From Candidatus Nitrosocaldaceae archaeon (GTDB lineage: Archaea > Thermoproteota > Nitrososphaeria > Nitrososphaerales > Nitrosocaldaceae), in assembly GCA_026002835.1 (NCBI GenBank), contig BPGC01000004.1:105327-169326 (forward strand): 64,000 bases of DNA. The letters are read 5' to 3'. The position numbers were made by a program, and so were the translations under genes. The first letter of the stretch is position 1. Each line of letters begins with the position of its first letter. The notes under the pieces were generated by a model, which worked only from the letters and a program-made list of their open reading frames with translations, did not search any database and had not been told where the DNA came from. Positions 27,580-36,358 of the stretch are shown here, in pieces.

Positions 27580-28795
27580 CCTCCTTGATATCTGTTCCTT
27601 GGAACTTTACTCCAGAATTATACAACGATGTGCATTTATTCTGCAATACATCAGCAAACTGATGTATATCTATAGTATGGAATGGTGGTATTAGAATTGG
27701 TTGTTGTAATTGTCTTTTATCCTTGATAATACCTTTACTCTTCAATTCATCAAATATTTGCTTCTTAAGCTCTGGAGTACACAGTTTGCTAAAATATATG
27801 CTAGATAAAGATCCTTTAAGCATTTCGTTAAGATGCTCTTCTCCTTTATCCTCATGGAAATGAGGATTCCTGGTCTCTACTTGAGTTATCTCTACCCCTT
27901 CTTGCATAACCTCTGGATAATGCGGTTCTAGTATACCTCCAAACTCTTCAAGTATGTTAATTATTTCATAAGGTTCTACTGAGAATCCAGAAGAGTATGT
28001 TAATAGTTCAGCAAGTTTTAAACTCATAGCATGTTCTCCAGAATTACCAGTCTTTATTATCTCAGTCTCAAATCCAGTATATGTTGATATAAGCATGTTA
28101 AGATATCGGTTAGTATATTCTGATATCCTTCCCCATTTAGCAAAATACAATCCAGCCTCATGTACTTTTGGTTTATAGAGCCATGATATTCTTATCATAG
28201 AATAAGGTGTTTGACTCATAGCTATACCAGAAGCAAAGATCTTAACATATTCGTTAACAGCTCCAGGAAAATAGTTATCGGCATCGATAAAGCCAACATA
28301 CTCTTTACCAACTACTTTTGCTAGTAGCATTCCAATAATCATACCTTCACCTTTACCATCTCTAACTAGATTGCCATCTAATATCGATTTATAATCAACT
28401 TTTTTGAACGCTTCTCCTAACCCAGGATCTTTCTGATGTATCATCATAGCATCTCTATCAACAAAATCAACATATTGTTTTAAGGTATCACATTCTAGTT
28501 TATATGCATCTAATGGATATCTACTGCTATTAGATACAACTATTATCAAACAGTCATGAGGTATACCACTTAACACACCTTCTAACAGTTTCAATTTCTC
28601 TGACTTTATGGGTATTATTATAGCCATCTTTGCAAATATATCCGTTAATTCATCATCGGTAATCTCTTTTATAGTCTTAGGAGTCTCTTTTTGAGGTTTA
28701 TGTCTCTTACCAGAATCTAGTTCATATACCTTTTGAATAGATTTTATTGTTACTGCGCCAAGCCTCTCACTATAACGCGGTAGATCTACTTTCAT
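27566..28795 (-). CDS. mpgS: mannosyl-3-phosphoglycerate synthase (GT55)
   Basis: From ATG 28795. The opening VDLPRYSERLGAVTI and LDSG are typical of MpgS. GT-A features include IIPIKSEKLKLLEGVLSGIP, the DAD metal site in GFIDADNYF and the C-terminal HFHEDKGEEH. It transfers mannose from GDP-mannose to 3-phosphoglycerate; a phosphatase then gives mannosylglycerate, a solute of thermophiles. No obvious MpgP phosphatase is encoded nearby. Confidence 0.92.
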   Translation of the reverse strand: MKVDLPRYSERLGAVTIKSIQKVYELDSGKRHKPQKETPKTIKEITDDELTDIFAKMAIIIPIKSEKLKLLEGVLSGIPHDCLIIVVSNSSRYPLDAYKLECDTLKQYVDFVDRDAMMIHQKDPGLGEAFKKVDYKSILDGNLVRDGKGEGMIIGMLLAKVVGKEYVGFIDADNYFPGAVNEYVKIFASGIAMSQTPYSMIRISWLYKPKVHEAGLYFAKWGRISEYTNRYLNMLISTYTGFETEIIKTGNSGEHAMSLKLAELLTYSSGFSVEPYEIINILEEFGGILEPHYPEVMQEGVEITQVETRNPHFHEDKGEEHLNEMLKGSLSSIYFSKLCTPELKKQIFDELKSKGIIKDKRQLQQPILIPPFHTIDIHQFADVLQNKCTSLYNSGVKFQGTDIKEVKSK

Positions 28796-28892
28796 GTATG
28801 TGTAATTAGTTTGCAATGCTTATAATATTTATGCTTTATATACTATGCAGAGCGTAACACTTTTTATTCAAATATAATATAGCAATAGTTAT

Positions 28893-29213
28893 ATGTGCAT
28901 AAATGATTTTGCTTTTGCTTGTGCTATAGATAATTCTATGCCTTATTTTACTTATGAAGATAATATAATGGTTATTGTGAATTCTAAAGAGAATTGTAAA
29001 TTAGGAATAAATGGATTTGTAAATGTTGAACCATATATAGAAGCTCTTATCTCTCATGAGAGTATCCATGTTGTTATAGCAAAGTTGGAAGGGAGGGAAG
29101 TATCAGATGCATTGGATGATATCGAAGTTATTATAGTTCATAAAGGCTTAAAATTTCAAGTAACATTAAATAATCTAGCATTTGCTAGAGATTCTTCTGG
29201 TTTAGTATTATGA
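28893..29213 (+). CDS. small protein with HExxH motif
   Basis: 106 aa. SHESIHVVIAKLEG contains HESIH, an HExxH zinc-protease motif, followed by an acidic DALDDIE. The product may be a mini-metalloprotease or a pseudo-enzyme. It lies between mpgS and the nucleotidyltransferase. No family recognised. Confidence 0.6.
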   Translation: MCINDFAFACAIDNSMPYFTYEDNIMVIVNSKENCKLGINGFVNVEPYIEALISHESIHVVIAKLEGREVSDALDDIEVIIVHKGLKFQVTLNNLAFARDSSGLVL

Positions 29214-29306
29214 TATATCAAATATATAGATAATGTATTATAGTTATGTATGCTGAAAACCATATGTAATGCTAGTTACGTATTATCATGTAATATAATA
29301 CATAAA

Positions 29307-29316
29307 TTTTATAAAC
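29307..29316 (+). promoter_or_regulatory. TATA-box-like element for the nucleotidyltransferase
   Basis: TTTTATAAAC is centred 26 bases before the ATG at 29338, the usual archaeal spacing for a leaderless transcript. It supports that start over ATG 29323. Confidence 0.45.
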
Positions 29317-29337
29317 TATCTTATGTATAAACACCAT

Positions 29338-30078
29338 ATGAATGATATACAAGCAGTAATACTTGCTGGAGGACAAGGAAAAAGACTAGGTACAGATCTA
29401 CCTAAATGTATGCTAGATTTACATGGAAAGAAACTCATAGATATATGTATAGAAAATCTCATTCTAAATGGTTTTAATGAATATACTTTCTTATTAGGTT
29501 ATAAATATGACTTAGTTGTAAAACATTTATCAAAATATACTAATATGAAGATAAGATACAGTATAGATGCAGATACTAGTGTAAGTTGGGGTAAAGGTAA
29601 GGCACTAAAGCATGCAATACTTAATGGTACAATAGACAGAAATAAAAGAGCATTAGTAACATTTCCAGATGATATAATACTTGACACACTTGTATATAAA
29701 AAATTGATAAAAGAACACCTAAATGCAGTTAACAAATATAATGTATCAGCTACAGTAATATTAGCATCTGGAACAAGATATCCTTATGGCACTGCTAAAC
29801 TCTATAAGAATAATCTAATTTATGAATTTGAAGAGAAACCATTTATAAATATACCTACAAATATAGGTATTTATATATTTGAACCAGATGTATACGATCT
29901 AATTATACAAAATATAGATCTAAATCATCCAGAACCGTTAGAACTAGAAAGTATAATAATGCCAATTTTAGCAAAAGAAGGTAAATTAAACGGCTTTCTT
30001 ATAGATGCTAAGAAATGGTTACCTATTAACACAAAGAAAGATTATGATACTGCATTAAAAATATTTGCAGTTCATTGA
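29338..30078 (+). CDS. NDP-sugar pyrophosphorylase-like nucleotidyltransferase
   Basis: 246 aa. AVILAGGQGKRLGTDLPKCM is the NTP-binding signature; TFPDDIILD and ATVILASG follow. It activates a hexose-1-phosphate to a nucleotide sugar. Its place in the solute cluster makes GDP-mannose or NDP-glucose supply for MpgS or GpgS plausible, but the nucleotide is not determined by the sequence. Confidence 0.85.
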   Translation: MNDIQAVILAGGQGKRLGTDLPKCMLDLHGKKLIDICIENLILNGFNEYTFLLGYKYDLVVKHLSKYTNMKIRYSIDADTSVSWGKGKALKHAILNGTIDRNKRALVTFPDDIILDTLVYKKLIKEHLNAVNKYNVSATVILASGTRYPYGTAKLYKNNLIYEFEEKPFINIPTNIGIYIFEPDVYDLIIQNIDLNHPEPLELESIIMPILAKEGKLNGFLIDAKKWLPINTKKDYDTALKIFAVH

Positions 30079-30159
30079 TTATATTTATAATTTTTCTTGT
30101 TCGATTGATATATCACATGCAACGAAACATTTTTAAATTGTTTTTACTATATAATATAC

Positions 30160-30657
30160 TGATGCACCCGTATCAGAACGATATGGGGAAGTATGTATGT
30201 GTCAGTCCTGCCTAGAAGGTAACTATAAAAAGGCTTTAATGGTTATGTGCTCTTATGAAATTACTTGATTGTTATTTGGATGTCTAAGATTTTGCGATGC
30301 AGACATCTAATGTGTTATAATTACTATCTATTAAATATACTACGATGGCAATATCTAATAAATTAGAAAATAACATTGTATGCGCTTTTATATAATGTGA
30401 ACTTCGCTGTACTCAAGTGTTATTAGAGATTAAAAATAGCAGAATAAATGAGATAAACAGAACTGAAGATAATAAATGTCCTAAATGAATGGATTAGATA
30501 CTAAATATGTTGTATGTTAATTGTATTGAAGAATTGCGGTATTATTAAGATACTAGGAAGTAACGATATATGAGTATAAAGATAATATGATTGTACGATT
30601 GTATGCAAAGAACAGTTCAGTATATCTGGGCAAAAGGACTGACATATAATATTATTT
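30160..30657 (+). ncRNA. putative structured non-coding RNA
   Basis: No protein gene lies in 30079-30696. A TATA-like TTTAAAT (about 30132-30138) sits about 25 bases before GATGCACCC. A hairpin forms at 30167-30187 (CCCGTATC with GATATGGG). GTCAGTCCT at 30201-30209 pairs perfectly with 30635-30643, is extended four pairs by 30197-30200/30644-30647, and continues after an AAA bulge with 30210-30216/30625-30631. This long-range helix encloses about 410 nt, including a stem GATGTCT/AGACATC near 30282-30310. A T-run ends the region. I cannot match it to RNase P, SRP or other known RNAs. Confidence 0.5.
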
Positions 30658-30696
30658 TTCAAAACCACTATATACTGGTTTCTTCTATCATATTAT

Positions 30697-30960
30697 ATGC
30701 ATTCAGCAATAGTATTAATAAACTGTGATCTAGGTTATGAAGAAGATGTTATTAGAGATATAAGCAAGATAGAGGGTGTTAAAAGTATAGTTGGAACATA
30801 TGGGGTTTATGATCTAGTTGCAAATATAAGCAGTAATACTTTACAAGAATTAAATAATTCTATAGCAAAGATTAGAAAGGTAAATCATGTAAGAACTACA
30901 GTAACACTAGTGGTTGTTGAAGGACAAGGAATAGTACATGATGAGAGTGAATATAGATAA
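30697..30960 (+). CDS. stand-alone Lrp/AsnC ligand-binding (RAM) domain
   Basis: 87 aa, beginning AIVLINCDLGYEEDVIRDI, with GTYGVYDLVANI, the RAM domain core. No DNA-binding domain is present. Such stand-alone domains can modulate full Lrp proteins (one is at 15389). It follows the putative ncRNA on the same strand. Confidence 0.85.
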   Translation: MHSAIVLINCDLGYEEDVIRDISKIEGVKSIVGTYGVYDLVANISSNTLQELNNSIAKIRKVNHVRTTVTLVVVEGQGIVHDESEYR

Positions 30961-31042
30961 AGGCTTATTATATTTTTGAATATACTTATAAGTAATAACT
31001 TAATTAGCCAAGTTTTTATAGACGATCTGTATATATTACATT

Positions 31043-31423
31043 ATGAATGAGGAAGATATTGGAGAATTAATAACCAATTATAGCGAGTTAGTAGAAGAGT
31101 TAAAATTAATGTTTCCTCATGTAGATCTTAAGATAATATTCGAGTTGATGTCTCATAGATTATTACATCCAGATCATAAACCTACAGTTAGACTGGAAAT
31201 ATTTTATAAATATGGCGTAGATCTAGATAGCAAAGCGGAAAAGTTAGCAGAGATTACTGGTGTGTTAGCTACAGTATACAAAGATGAGCATAGACTAGTT
31301 ATTGAACCTAGAATAGAATTGGAAGATTTGAGAGAGATTGCAAAGGATAATGATATAGAGAGTTTAGCAGGAGATATAATGTGTTGTTTAGACACTTTAA
31401 TAAGTAGGCGAAAAGTTGGTTAA
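31043..31423 (+). CDS. hypothetical protein
   Basis: 126 aa, acidic, mixed alpha/beta, with LKLMFPHVDLKIIFELMSHR, a DDHK-type HPDHKPT and a CC pair near the end. Unknown family. It overlaps the convergent gene at 31420 by four bases. Confidence 0.6.
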   Translation: MNEEDIGELITNYSELVEELKLMFPHVDLKIIFELMSHRLLHPDHKPTVRLEIFYKYGVDLDSKAEKLAEITGVLATVYKDEHRLVIEPRIELEDLREIAKDNDIESLAGDIMCCLDTLISRRKVG

Positions 31424-31911
31424 ATTATATCTTTCTTTTTTATTATACCCTTCTCTATCTCTGATGCAAGTTTACGTATCTCTGTCTCCTCATCAAGTGT
31501 TATCTCACATCGATCTTTAACTACCGATAACATATTTTTCAAGCCTTTTAGAGCATCTATTATATTGGTATCCAATTCAATAAGCAATGCAAGTTTATTC
31601 CTATCTATTCTACCATTAGGCAATATTAGATTTTCGTATACAGCTTTATGTTCAAGCAATTCATTAAACAATGCGAATAGGTCATTCCTAAGCCTTTTTA
31701 TCCTTTTACATCTATCATTCTCTAACATAAGTTCTATGTATCGTAGACTTTCATGGGTATTTGTTCTAATCATATAATTTACATACTTACTTACCTCTCC
31801 CATCTCTATATAATTAGACCTTCCTTTATCTAATGCTCTCTGTAAAAATGATGCAAGTTTAATAATAGAATTAATAGCCATATCCGATCTGCTTGCATCA
31901 TCAAACTTCAT
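31420..31911 (-). CDS. hypothetical helical protein
   Basis: 163 aa, almost wholly alpha-helical and charged (LLIELDTNIIDALKGLKNML, LASEIEKGIIKKKDII). It could be a coiled-coil scaffold. No motif recognised. Confidence 0.6.
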   Translation of the reverse strand: MKFDDASRSDMAINSIIKLASFLQRALDKGRSNYIEMGEVSKYVNYMIRTNTHESLRYIELMLENDRCKRIKRLRNDLFALFNELLEHKAVYENLILPNGRIDRNKLALLIELDTNIIDALKGLKNMLSVVKDRCEITLDEETEIRKLASEIEKGIIKKKDII

Positions 31912-32041
31912 GTTATTAGCTATCTACTACATCATTTAAATGTGTTTGTTATCTTGATTGTATAACTATATATTATACTGATAATATATAGTTAAATATA
32001 TTAAATATTTGTGTATTAGGAACTATTTAACTAATACTTTG

Positions 32042-32572
32042 TTATATTATGTAATCACTTCTTTTTCTAGCCATATCCTCAAGGTATTCGATATCAAATT
32101 CCTTTGCAAATTCTTTTCTAATCATTTCTATATACATCTTTATCTCCTCTTTATTCATGAATTGAAATTGATACTCTCCATTATAAGGACTAGGCTTACC
32201 TTCTCTTCTAATAAACTCAACATGCATAAATGGATCTCCTCTCTTTATGGTTATAGGCTTTCTCTCATTATTCAGATTGACAACCTCTAATACTATCCTA
32301 CCTATAAATCCTGAATGGATCTTTGCAGCGTTTAAAAACGATAAACCTAACCTTCCATATCTACTCTTTGCAGTTAGATGTGCTACATAATTATGTGTTG
32401 TAAATACAATTTCATGACTTATAACATTCTTATGTTCCAAATAGTTCAATGTTATATCATCTTTTACTGTTAGTATATAGCCATCTCCATCTAGTAATTG
32501 CTCATTAAATGGATATATACAATTATACTTTTGTATCAAGTCCATAAGTTCATACTTACCTATTACTCCCAT
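32042..32572 (-). CDS. dcd: dCTP deaminase / dUTPase-family
   Basis: From ATG 32572, 176 aa. AHLTAKSRYGRLGLSFLNAA and IHSGFIGRIVLEVVNL contain the nucleotide-binding and catalytic motifs of the trimeric Dcd/dUTPase family. Dcd converts dCTP to dUTP in thymidylate supply. A bifunctional form is possible. Confidence 0.85.
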   Translation of the reverse strand: MGVIGKYELMDLIQKYNCIYPFNEQLLDGDGYILTVKDDITLNYLEHKNVISHEIVFTTHNYVAHLTAKSRYGRLGLSFLNAAKIHSGFIGRIVLEVVNLNNERKPITIKRGDPFMHVEFIRREGKPSPYNGEYQFQFMNKEEIKMYIEMIRKEFAKEFDIEYLEDMARKRSDYII

Positions 32573-32651
32573 AACTATCAAGATTTTAGATTAGATTAAA
32601 ATACCTATCTATTGTATGATATAAATTAAAGTTCTATATAAGGAAGAGTAT

Positions 32652-32735
32652 GGCCTCCGTCGTATAGTGGCAGTATAGGGGGCTGTGGATCATAGCAGTG
32701 ACCCCTTGGCCGGGGTTCGATTCCCCGCGGAGGCC
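32652..32735 (+). tRNA. tRNA-His (GTG) with 12-nt intron
   Basis: Acceptor GCCTCCG (32653-32659) pairs with CGGAGGC (32728-32734), with G-1 at 32652 opposite C73 at 32735, the tRNA-His identity pair. Anticodon GTG is at 32685-32687. The T-arm is CGGGG-TTCGATT-CCCCG. The intron is 32689-32700 between positions 37 and 38: CTGT pairs with GCAG in the intron to make a bulge-helix-bulge with bulges GGA and TGA. CCA is not encoded. Confidence 0.9.
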
Positions 32736-32773
32736 TCCAACGTTCTTATATAGATCTAAATATCAAATTTTAT

Positions 32774-34180
32774 ATGCAAAAACCAAGTCTAATAAGAACA
32801 AATAAAACATTACTTATGATACTTGCTTCAAGTATATTTATACATTTATGGAATCCAGTAGGCTTTCCAGATCTCTTCTTTGATGAAGGAGTATATATGA
32901 GGAGAGCTATGCATGTATTGAATGGATTAGGTCCACAAGAAGCATATTTTTATGATCATCCATTCTTTGGACAGATCTTCTTAGCAGGCATGCTATCTAT
33001 AGTAGGTTATCCAGATATGTTTAAAGAAATAGAAGATCTATATCTTATACCAAGAGTTTGGATGGGGATTCTTGCGGTAATAGATACATTTTTGATTTAT
33101 AAAATAGCAGATAAGAAATACAATAGAAGAGTTGCATTGATAGCAGCTGCTCTATTTGCTGTCATGCCTATAACTTGGTTATTAAGAAGAATATTATTAG
33201 ATACTCTTCTCTTACCTCTATTATTATCATCTATCTTGTTTGCGTTATATGCTAAAGAATCTAGAAAAATGTTATTTGTATCATTATCAGGAATCTTTCT
33301 AGGATTAGCTCTATTTACAAAAATTCCTATATTAGTAATGATACCATTAGTAGCATTTCTAATTTATAAGAATATTAATCTAAAACTCTTGGCATTATGG
33401 TTTATTCCTGTTATAGTAATACCTCTTTTATGGCCTCTTCAAAGTATTATAAATAATCAGTTCGATCTATGGGTTAAAGATGTTTTATGGCAAACTCAAA
33501 GGAAGAGCATTGGCGGATTTGCAAATATTGTAGAAACATTCATTTTATTTGACCCTTTACTATTTATGTTAACTATTAGTGGTTTGAGTTATGCTATAAT
33601 AAAGAAGGAGCTCATGATTTTGTTATTTGTTATTCCCTTTATGGGCTATCTATCTATTATAGGCTATACTCAATATTTTCATATATTGCCTATACTTCCA
33701 GCCTTTGCTATCTTAGGTGCTATTTTTATTGATAGGATTATGAATATAAGGTTTGGTTATCTAATACCTATAGGCATACTAATATTTGGATTTGTAAGCA
33801 CTACAATGCTTATTACATCCGATCTAACATCAGCACAATTTGAAACTATGAGATTTGTTCTTGATTATATTAATGATGAAGCAGTATTGGCAAGTCCAGT
33901 ATATACATGGATCTTTATTTATGTATATAATTATGACATTCCATTAGATTATAGTGAGATATTATTCTACCCTATAGATAAAGAGGTTATATTGATAACA
34001 GATACACATTTTATCTTTGATGCTAGCAAGTATAAGCAATTAGCGTATCTATACAATAACACAATACCTATTGCAGAATTTGAAGGCGATGTTACCAGAT
34101 ATAATAATAACATTTATCCTTATACAAACATGAAAGTTAATTACGAAGGAAGTTTTATTGAGGTTAGAGTAAAACCATAG
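32774..34180 (+). CDS. membrane glycosyltransferase, GT39/ArnT-like
   Basis: 468 aa with about ten hydrophobic segments. The first extracellular loop has DEGVYMRRAMHVL and the family-typical acidic pair, and then a dolichol-phosphate-mannose-type pattern (DHPFFGQIFLAG). It probably glycosylates proteins or lipids using a polyprenyl-phosphate sugar. It lies just after tRNA-His. Confidence 0.72.
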   Translation: MQKPSLIRTNKTLLMILASSIFIHLWNPVGFPDLFFDEGVYMRRAMHVLNGLGPQEAYFYDHPFFGQIFLAGMLSIVGYPDMFKEIEDLYLIPRVWMGILAVIDTFLIYKIADKKYNRRVALIAAALFAVMPITWLLRRILLDTLLLPLLLSSILFALYAKESRKMLFVSLSGIFLGLALFTKIPILVMIPLVAFLIYKNINLKLLALWFIPVIVIPLLWPLQSIINNQFDLWVKDVLWQTQRKSIGGFANIVETFILFDPLLFMLTISGLSYAIIKKELMILLFVIPFMGYLSIIGYTQYFHILPILPAFAILGAIFIDRIMNIRFGYLIPIGILIFGFVSTTMLITSDLTSAQFETMRFVLDYINDEAVLASPVYTWIFIYVYNYDIPLDYSEILFYPIDKEVILITDTHFIFDASKYKQLAYLYNNTIPIAEFEGDVTRYNNNIYPYTNMKVNYEGSFIEVRVKP

Positions 34181-34211
34181 CGTTATATCTCTAATTTATA
34201 TTATCTAAATT

Positions 34212-34841
34212 ATGAATATACTAAAAGAGTATGTTTATTCATTAATTGATGATAAACAAGATCCAGCTCATATGATTGATCATATAGAAAGGGTTTATGA
34301 GATTGGTATGCTAATAGGAAGAGAAGAAGGAGCAGATCTAAGGATATTATCTCCAGCATTACTATTTCATGATATAATTAGGCCTACTGATGAAGAGCAA
34401 GAATTAGATCATGCAATTAGATCGGCAGAATTTGCTCAAGTTATACTAGCAGAGTTTGGTTATAACAGAGAAGAGATCGATAAAATAGTAGATGCTATAA
34501 TTAAAAGTTCTACTAGCAATGCTTATCAATCTATTCCAAATACTCTGGAATCTAAGATATTATTTGATGCTGATAAGTTGGATGGGATTGGAGAGATAGG
34601 AGTGAAGAGAGTAGAAATGCTATGGAGAAGAAGATTTGCTATAAAGAATCAAGAGTATGATCCTAAAATAGTAGCTAGGTGGTATCTAAAGAAGATAATC
34701 CAAGTCTCAAAGATAGGCTTGTTTACTAATAAGGCTAGAGAACTAGCAAGAGAAAGGATTCTTATATCGTTAAATTATTGTAAAGATATATTGAAAGATG
34801 AGTATTATGATATTATTAATGGTGCTCCGGCCGGGATTTGA
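34212..34841 (+). CDS. HD-domain phosphohydrolase
   Basis: 209 aa. HMIDHIERVYEIG, LLFHDIIRP and LFDADKLDGIGEIG supply the H...HD...D metal ligands. It is a predicted (d)NTP or nucleotide phosphohydrolase. The last 19 bases run antisense into tRNA-Glu, so the C-terminal residues PAGI are encoded by tRNA complement. Confidence 0.85.
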   Translation: MNILKEYVYSLIDDKQDPAHMIDHIERVYEIGMLIGREEGADLRILSPALLFHDIIRPTDEEQELDHAIRSAEFAQVILAEFGYNREEIDKIVDAIIKSSTSNAYQSIPNTLESKILFDADKLDGIGEIGVKRVEMLWRRRFAIKNQEYDPKIVARWYLKKIIQVSKIGLFTNKARELARERILISLNYCKDILKDEYYDIINGAPAGI

Positions 34842-34898
34842 ACCCGGGATCAACGGCTCGAAAGGCCGTTATGCTTGACCGGACTACACCACCGGAGC
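34823..34898 (-). tRNA. tRNA-Glu (TTC)
   Basis: On the minus strand: acceptor GCTCCGG pairs with CCGGAGC, anticodon loop CTTTCGA gives TTC, T-arm CCGGG-TTCAAAT-CCCGG, and A73 at 34823. No intron. It overlaps the end of the HD-domain gene. Confidence 0.94.
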
Positions 34899-34937
34899 TT
34901 ATGGTTATTGCAAATAGTTAGGATAAAATTCTTTCTT

Positions 34938-35558
34938 TTACCAGTCTGGCTCATGCTTATACTCTAAAGTATTAGGATCAAAACCCATTAATGCTATTGT
35001 ATCTTTATTATTTGTCCTTGCTAATATCATGCTAGCAATATACCTTCGATACTCTACTGGCCAGTATTGTCCTAACTTGTATTTACCAGTCATAATTATA
35101 GGTTTAACCTTTATAACAGTTACACCTTTTACGCTACTCATATTAGCATTTAATGGTTCATACTTTCCTTCTTTCTGGTATTTCTGCATCAAAGCGTTTA
35201 ACGCTTCTGCCTTTTCTTCTAAATCATTTACAATCTCTGCATATCCTTTTATAACTACGCTTATGTATAATGTATCTGCTTGTGAAGCATCATACTCATC
35301 AAAGAAATATGATGGTAAAAATTCAACATGCTTATGAGCCTCAAAGCCTACTTTATTGTTTCTTCTTATATTATCTAACTTTTCTCCTAGATGATAAGAG
35401 TGCATGTATATAGCATCATTAGCATAGACAAAGTTCATAGGTATCAGTTGAGGAAATCCATTAGCATCAATAGTTCCTAACGTTCCTGATGGTATAGTAT
35501 TAAGGAATTTTATCATCTTATCTTTTGATTTTATTCTATATGCCTCGATTAGTCTCAT
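34938..35558 (-). CDS. pyridoxamine-phosphate-oxidase-like flavin protein
   Basis: 206 aa split-barrel fold: TLGTIDANGFPQLIPMNFVY, MHSYHLGEKLDNI and VGFEAHKHVEFL. Proteins of this kind bind FMN or F420. The C-terminal 50 residues (YWPVEYRRYIASMIL, LEYKHEPDW) lie outside the core. Substrate unknown. Confidence 0.8.
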   Translation of the reverse strand: MRLIEAYRIKSKDKMIKFLNTIPSGTLGTIDANGFPQLIPMNFVYANDAIYMHSYHLGEKLDNIRRNNKVGFEAHKHVEFLPSYFFDEYDASQADTLYISVVIKGYAEIVNDLEEKAEALNALMQKYQKEGKYEPLNANMSSVKGVTVIKVKPIIMTGKYKLGQYWPVEYRRYIASMILARTNNKDTIALMGFDPNTLEYKHEPDW

Positions 35559-35646
35559 AATTCTAATCTTAATCTTTGATTATATGAACTTATAGTGTTA
35601 TACATAATAACTATTTATATAAATTATGGGGTTGTTCTTAACCCCT

Positions 35647-35720
35647 TCAATTCCCTGTATGGAACTCATGAAATATATTTAAAGTCATTATAGACATTAC
35701 CCTTGTTCTCTCAATTCCCT
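35647..35720. repeat. two degenerate repeats, CRISPR-like spacing
   Basis: TCAATTCCCT occurs at 35647-35656 and 35711-35720, a 64-base period, with further matching (TGGA) after each and TTGTTCT before each. The core recalls CTTTCAATTCC of crenarchaeal CRISPR repeats, but only two copies exist and they diverge beyond the core. Confidence 0.25.
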
Positions 35721-35797
35721 ATTTGGATAGTATAATATATACTAGAGATGCAATATATTAATGTTATTAAAAAAAGTAGGATGTATGAGGACGTTGA

Positions 35798-35989
35798 TTA
35801 ACAGCTTGAAAACATATAACTGATTATCTCAGTAATTATCTCAGGCTTATTTAGCATATCTACCATCGTGTATGTGATTGAAAAACTCATAATCAATTTA
35901 TTCAATTTCATCCATACGGAATTACTAATGTCTATAACCTCTTCTATGTCTCTTCCAACGTCTATAATGACTTTAAATATATATTTCAT
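35798..35989 (-). CDS. possible 63-aa hypothetical protein
   Basis: Encodes a small protein with IDVGRDIEEVIDI and LNKPEIITEIISYMF. It shows no motif and could be chance in AT-rich DNA, but it is the only plausible frame in a long intergenic stretch. Confidence 0.3.
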   Translation of the reverse strand: MKYIFKVIIDVGRDIEEVIDISNSVWMKLNKLIMSFSITYTMVDMLNKPEIITEIISYMFSSC

Positions 35990-36358
35990 TCAACATTATA
36001 ATGTGAATTTCAAAAATAAAAAACTTTCGGATTAGTGATTAATTATGCTTTGTGACTTAATTTCGATTATTAGTCATTATGCTGTCATTTTAGTTATTAG
36101 ATAGCCTATTAACGTTCTAAAATTGTTTCATAGACACTCTTTTCGAATAGTCTATACAAAATTATCAATAAATCCACAAAGCAATTAATTATGAACAATT
36201 AGTTGGGATTATTATGAAATATACAATATAAATACATTAGAGATTTTTAATAATATATTATTAACCTTAAATATACTTATATAGGTATTATATATACAAT
36301 AAAATCTGGTTTCATAGAAAGTAAAACTTTTTAAGTTGAGTATGAATTAAAAGTATAC

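Larger units (their letters stand above)
35559..36358. other. 800-bp low-coding stretch
   Basis: The interval contains a hairpin GGGGTT/AACCCC at 35628-35645, two copies of TCAATTCCCT spaced 64 bases apart (35647 and 35711), and one weak minus-strand reading frame at 35798-35989. A TATA-like TTTTTTAAG just before 36359 fits a leaderless start for the next gene. I see no other gene. Confidence 0.55.

Noticed and set aside
30160..30657. RNase P RNA or SRP RNA
   Set aside because: I do not see the universally conserved core motifs of either, so I leave the identity open.
35628..35720. A CRISPR array
   Set aside because: Only two degenerate copies are present, and no cas genes lie nearby. Kept only as a weak repeat.
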